DNA from: Roseibium sp.
GTDB lineage: Bacteria > Pseudomonadota > Alphaproteobacteria > Rhizobiales > Stappiaceae
Length of the DNA: 57,704 nt
Assembly (NCBI GenBank): GCA_017643925.1
Contig: JAEPML010000026.1
Coordinates: forward strand, 1 to 57,704
Reading direction: 5' to 3'
Shown: piece after piece, positions 54,398 through 57,704 of the stretch
Layout of the letters: each line of letters starts with the position of its first letter
How positions within the stretch are numbered: position 1 is the stretch's first letter
The notes under the pieces: generated by a model
The model's input: the letters and a program-made list of their open reading frames with translations, nothing else
Databases searched by the model: none
What the model was told of the DNA's origin: nothing
Program-made: the position numbers and the translations under genes

Positions 54398-54899
54398 CCG
54401 AGGACGTAACCGCGGGGCTAAGACGTCTTCATGAGCCTGGAAACGGGCATGGAAACCGGCATTGCTGCGTCTCCGTAGGCGCTTGGAAAATCTCGCAAGG
54501 GACCATGAAGCGCTGGGTTGTCTTGACAAGCCGCGTCTGATTCCGAGGCTGGTGTGAAGACCCGCCCGAGCAACGGAATTCTGTCTCAACCAACAAAAAT
54601 TCAGCTCCTTTAGATCGCGGCATAGTCGGTGGTGAGCGTCCCGGAACAAGCGAACGGGAACTGTTTCTCGTGTTCGCGCGATGGAATGGTTCACAACCTG
54701 GGACGAAGCATGGATAATCTGCTTTGTCGGGGATGCGGTGCGCTCACATCACTGTCTGTGAACGGCCTTGAAGGCGAGCACGGACAAAATTTCTGCTGGT
54801 GGAGCAGGGACGCTTGAGCTAATCGGAATTCGGTCCGAGGCATTGCGACGGCAAACAAGGGTGATTGATGCGGCCCGAGCGGCAGTAACTGAAAAAAGA
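54398..54899. other. Intergenic region before the GlxA-type regulator
   Basis: No supportable gene. Short frames on both strands lack ribosome sites and family features. The promoter of the regulator gene likely lies here. Confidence 0.35.
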
Positions 54900-55886
54900 A
54901 TGGATAGTCAGACCAGCACCGAACAGTCTCAGGACAGACCTGAAAGCAGCGACAAGCAGGTTTTCGAGATTTTCATCCAGCCCGGGTTTTCGGATCTGGA
55001 GCTGTCGGCGGTCACGTCCGTTCTGCGCACGGCCAACGAAGTCTTGAACCGGGACCGGTTCACCTGGCAGATCACTTCCGATGTTCCCGGCCTTGTCAAC
55101 AGCAGCGCCGAATTGATTGCCCGTGCCAATCCCGCGATCGGGGATCAATACCTGAAAGACTGTCTTATTGTCATCGCCGGGCGAAACAGTTCACCGCAAG
55201 GCTGGATGGTCCGGCTTCGTGCCATGCAGAAAGTCCGGCGGCGCGTGGTGCTCTTGTCCGATGCGGCCAGGGAGTTCGTTCGGGCCTCCAAGGATCAGGA
55301 GGGACGGGCTGCCGCGCATTGGCGCGACGTTTCGCTCCTGCGTGAAGTCGGAACCTTTCCCATGTTGAGTGAGCAGCTGGTGGTGGACAGCGGCGGTGTT
55401 ATGACCTGTGCCGGCCACGGCCATACTCTTGAAGCGGTTATCGGCATACTCTCTGAAACGCTGGGTGCGCGCGAATGCGCCGAAATCGCCAGCCTTCTGG
55501 TCCTCGATAACGTGCGCAGCTTTTCGCAAGAGCAGCCCAAGGGCACCAGCTACAATCCGAATTTCTTCGAAAAACGGCTTCAAAAGGCCCTGCGACTGAT
55601 GGAGACCAATATCGAGCAGCCGCTGAAACTGGCTGGACTTGCCGAGGAGGTCGGCCTGTCCTCGCGCCACCTCGAACGGCTGTTCATGGTCTATTTCGAA
55701 ACCACGCCTGCAAAGCTCTACAAGAAGATCCGGTTGAAGCAGGCGCACAAGCTCGTCACCGACACGCACATGGCGCTGATCGAGATCGCCATCGCCTGCG
55801 GTTTTTCCTCTGCAGCTTCCTTTTCGCAGGCCTACAAGGCGGAATTCGGTGAAACACCGACACAACTCAGGCGCAAGAAGCGCTGA
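54900..55886 (+). CDS. GlxA-family (DJ-1/PfpI-like plus AraC HTH) transcriptional regulator
   Basis: This 328-residue protein combines an N-terminal class I glutamine-amidotransferase-like domain (about 20-205, from VFEIFIQPGFSDLELSAV to the VVDSGGVMTCAGHGHTLEA region) with an AraC double HTH (KLAGLAEEVGLSSRHLERLF and IEIAIACGFSSAASFSQAYK). This is the GlxA-like architecture found for regulators of choline, carnitine or arginine metabolism. The effector is not evident. ATG 54900 is chosen since the upstream 44 residues are unlike the family. Confidence 0.85.
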   Translation: MDSQTSTEQSQDRPESSDKQVFEIFIQPGFSDLELSAVTSVLRTANEVLNRDRFTWQITSDVPGLVNSSAELIARANPAIGDQYLKDCLIVIAGRNSSPQGWMVRLRAMQKVRRRVVLLSDAAREFVRASKDQEGRAAAHWRDVSLLREVGTFPMLSEQLVVDSGGVMTCAGHGHTLEAVIGILSETLGARECAEIASLLVLDNVRSFSQEQPKGTSYNPNFFEKRLQKALRLMETNIEQPLKLAGLAEEVGLSSRHLERLFMVYFETTPAKLYKKIRLKQAHKLVTDTHMALIEIAIACGFSSAASFSQAYKAEFGETPTQLRRKKR

Positions 55887-55958
55887 ACGCCGGCTGCTAC
55901 GTTTTGCCCCGGTCCGGTCGATCTGGATTTCGCCTGAATTGCGGGATAAGCATCAATC

Positions 55959-56312
55959 ATGCGCCGCTTCATGATCGCATTGCTGATGTTTGTTGTGGCC
56001 GGAGCCCATTCGGCCGCGGCCCTGGGCGTTGGTGGCGGGGAAGCCGGCTTGACGGTCCACGCCCATGAACATCAGGTGGCACATGCCACGTCGGCAGCGA
56101 TGGACGTGCTCCCACCAATGGAGTGCTGCAAGGACCTTGAAACTGCGACACCCGGTTCAAAAAGCACAAGCTGCAGCTCCGATTGCCCTTGGCTGTTCGG
56201 TGAAATCCAGTTGCTGAAGGTTCCTGCCACGGTAACTTGTGAAGGCGACCCGCCGCTGAAGCTTTCTGCATGGCTGCCGGCCCCTGACCATCAACCTCCA
56301 AGACAATTCTGA
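55959..56312 (+). CDS. Small secreted Cys/His-rich protein in copper-like context
   Basis: This 117-residue protein has a signal peptide (about 1-22), then a His-rich stretch (VHAHEHQVAHAT) and four or five cysteines in MECCKDLET and SCSSDCPW. It resembles the short periplasmic proteins found next to copper-handling genes, with no firm family. The next gene encodes a DUF411 protein, supporting a metal-related role. Confidence 0.6.
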   Translation: MRRFMIALLMFVVAGAHSAAALGVGGGEAGLTVHAHEHQVAHATSAAMDVLPPMECCKDLETATPGSKSTSCSSDCPWLFGEIQLLKVPATVTCEGDPPLKLSAWLPAPDHQPPRQF

Positions 56313-56463
56313 CCTTTGATGACGGAGACGCCTGGTGCGCTCCGACCGAAAAAAATCCGGAACGTATAAGCGAAGTCAATGCAGGGCGAGGACGGTTTGG
56401 CTATGCCGGACCCAAGCAGTCGACCCAACTCGCGTCGTTCCTTTTGTGAAAAGGTTCAAGAAC

Positions 56464-56928
56464 ATGTTCAAACATACTTTTGCAGCTGGCCTGCTGGCAC
56501 TGTCGATTACCGCGCATGCGCATGCAGGCGAGGTCGGGAAAACATCGGTCACCGTTTACAAGACACCCTGGTGCGGTTGTTGCCAGGTCTGGACGGATGC
56601 CATTGAGGCCGCCGGTTACACCGTCGCGGTTCACGACGTTGAGGACCTGTCCGCGATCAAGAAACAGGCCGGCGTTCCGGACGACATGCAAGCTTGTCAC
56701 ACTGCGGTCATCGGGGAAGACCGCAAGTATATTCTCGAAGGGCATGTACCGATCGAGGCGATCGGCAAACTGATGAGCGAGCGACCCGACATTCGAGGGA
56801 TCTCCGTTCCGGGCATGCCCGAAGGGTCCCTTGGAATGGGGTATGACCCTTCGGCAAAATACACCGTCTACGCGCTCGGCAACAAACCGTCCGATCAACC
56901 GGAACCCTTCATGACCACCGGTGAATAA
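56464..56928 (+). CDS. DUF411 family putative copper-binding protein
   Basis: This 154-residue protein has a signal peptide (about 1-21, ending HAHA) and a DUF411 domain: VYKTPWCGCCQVWTDAIEAA has the thioredoxin-like Cys-x-Cys-Cys metal/redox site, and MQACHTAVIGEDRKYILEGH and GISVPGMPEGSLGMGY complete the family pattern. DUF411 proteins occur in copper-resistance operons and likely bind copper in the periplasm. ATG 56464 gives the signal peptide; longer starts are not needed. Confidence 0.88.
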   Translation: MFKHTFAAGLLALSITAHAHAGEVGKTSVTVYKTPWCGCCQVWTDAIEAAGYTVAVHDVEDLSAIKKQAGVPDDMQACHTAVIGEDRKYILEGHVPIEAIGKLMSERPDIRGISVPGMPEGSLGMGYDPSAKYTVYALGNKPSDQPEPFMTTGE

Positions 56929-56999
56929 GTCACAGGTCATGGCTGCACGGCTTGAATATCCGTGCAGCTCCGGTTTGGAAATGGTGTGGTGAGGACTTC

Positions 57000-57497
57000 A
57001 TGCGCAAGGCTCTCCTTATCTGGTCCGCACTTGTGGCGTTTCTGGTGGCGCTTTCCCTGGGGTTTATCGCCTGGACGAACGGAGCGGGCGGTTGGCTAGG
57101 CGGCGAACATACGCCGCTTTTGAGACCGGCTGACGTGTCGCTGGTGGAGTTGGGCGGCAGCGTCTACCGGGAGCAATGTGCCTCTTGCCACGGGGCCGCA
57201 TTGCAGGGGGAGCCGGACTGGCAAACGCCCAATTCGGATGGAACCCTGAAGGCCCCGCCGCACGACGAGAGCGGCCATACCTGGCGCCACGCCGACGACT
57301 TGCTGTTTCGGATCACCAAGCTGGGGACGTCTAGGGCCATCAATGATCCGGACTATCTGTCGAACATGCCGGCATTTGAAGGTGTTTTGTCGGACGACGA
57401 GATCGTCGCCGTCCTGTCCTTCATCAAGGCGCAGTGGCCGCCCGAAATACAGACAGCGCATGATGACTTGAACGCCCGGGTCACCAATCAGCCATGA
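57000..57497 (+). CDS. Membrane-anchored monohaem cytochrome c
   Basis: This 165-residue protein has an N-terminal membrane helix (LLIWSALVAFLVALSLGFIA) and a periplasmic class I cytochrome c domain: CASCH haem site in REQCASCHGAALQG and a distal Met in LSNMPAFEGVLSDDEI. It lies 71 bases after the DUF411 gene, apparently in the same unit, and may transfer electrons for copper or redox handling. A strong hairpin follows the stop. Confidence 0.88.
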   Translation: MRKALLIWSALVAFLVALSLGFIAWTNGAGGWLGGEHTPLLRPADVSLVELGGSVYREQCASCHGAALQGEPDWQTPNSDGTLKAPPHDESGHTWRHADDLLFRITKLGTSRAINDPDYLSNMPAFEGVLSDDEIVAVLSFIKAQWPPEIQTAHDDLNARVTNQP

Positions 57498-57531
57498 AAA
57501 AAGGCAGTGTGAGCCTGGCTCGCACTGCCTT
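57495..57531 (-). terminator. Hairpin between converging genes
   Basis: aaggcagtgtgagc (57501-57514) pairs with gctcgcactgcctt (57518-57531), 14 bp with one wobble. Read on the minus strand it is followed by TTTTTT (complement of 57495-57500), so it is an intrinsic terminator for the minus-strand ABC gene and probably also stops the cytochrome transcript. Confidence 0.75.
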
Positions 57532-57556
57532 GTAGTTGGAGGGGAGGAGATCCCAC

Positions 57557-57704
57557 TCAGATAGTCCCGCCGAGGGTTCCTTCGAGTTCGGCGAGTTCCT
57601 GTCCGCCTGCCATGAGGTCCTGGAGTTCTTCGGCCTTTATGTCTCCCTTGAGGGCAGTGCCGAGAGTTTTTCCGCGATTGAGGACTGTGAAGCGGTCGCC
57701 GACG
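57557..57704 (-). CDS. C-terminal end of sugar ABC transporter ATP-binding protein (partial)
   Basis: The last 48 residues of a minus-strand gene that continues beyond the window. They read VGDRFTVLNRGKTLGTALKG and end with ELQDLMAGGQELAELEG plus TLGGTI. This is the usual tail of single- or double-domain ATPases of simple-sugar (ribose/fructose-type, CUT2) ABC importers, including the degenerate D-loop/H-loop downstream region. Family from that tail only. Confidence 0.65.
   Translation of the reverse strand, partial: VGDRFTVLNRGKTLGTALKGDIKAEELQDLMAGGQELAELEGTLGGTI

Noticed and set aside
1..57704. CRISPR arrays, rRNA genes, riboswitches
   Set aside because: No regularly spaced repeats, rRNA segments or recognisable riboswitch cores were seen on either strand.

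Overview
The window looks like a chromosomal segment of a marine alphaproteobacterium, most likely a Rhizobiales (Hyphomicrobiales) member close to the Labrenzia/Roseibium/Stappia group. This is inferred from the moderately high GC content, codon use, frequent GTG/TTG starts and gene families; no rRNA or marker gene is present to prove it.

Left part (1-5200): a fragment of an IS66-type transposase end, a complete 0.84-kb IS5-family element whose transposase needs a -1 frameshift, an AraC regulator, a free-standing secreted sensor-like protein and a methyl-accepting chemotaxis protein. Then comes an accessory, partly decayed island (about 5200-16760) ending at a tRNA-Ser(GCT). It holds a phage-type lysozyme/virion-like protein that appears to begin with the first ~21 residues of an SRAP protein, truncated phage-like genes, a Sel1/DUF4189 secreted protein, a ClpP-like periplasmic protein, an intact SRAP (YedK-type) protein, a secreted thermonuclease, a tiny membrane peptide gene among strong hairpins, and a three-gene operon (GHKL-type ATPase, STAS-like DUF4325 protein, membrane-anchored coiled-coil protein).

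Middle part (17000-32200): a polysaccharide locus in two divergent halves. Leftward: a FemAB/GNAT-like protein, a GH16 glycanase, a Wzx-type flippase fused to an APH-type kinase domain, and a large polytopic membrane protein. Rightward: a POTRA protein without a beta-barrel, then a DPM1-like GT2, a double-GT2 protein, a polysaccharide deacetylase and a 958-residue Sel1-repeat protein.

Right-middle part (32500-50600): a 13-gene leftward operon that is clearly an alginate-type biosynthesis locus: algD, alg8, alg44, algA, algG, algI, algJ, a small Sel1 gene, algX, algF, a 920-residue Sel1/AlgK-like gene, algL and a phosphoglucomutase. Precursor oxidation (AlgD), polymerisation (Alg8) and O-acetylation (AlgI/J/X/F) look intact. 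In contrast the c-di-GMP motifs of the Alg44 PilZ domain, the isomerase metal site of AlgA, the DPHD motif of AlgG and the catalytic His of AlgL are not visible, and no AlgE porin is in the window. The inference is a divergent, acetylated mannuronan-like polymer with altered regulation and export.

Right end (51000-57704): a LuxR-type regulator next to algD, an endonuclease/exonuclease/phosphatase-family protein, a GlxA-type AraC regulator, a short copper/redox-looking set (Cys/His-rich secreted protein, DUF411 protein, membrane-anchored cytochrome c), and the C-terminal end of a sugar ABC transporter ATPase read from the opposite strand.
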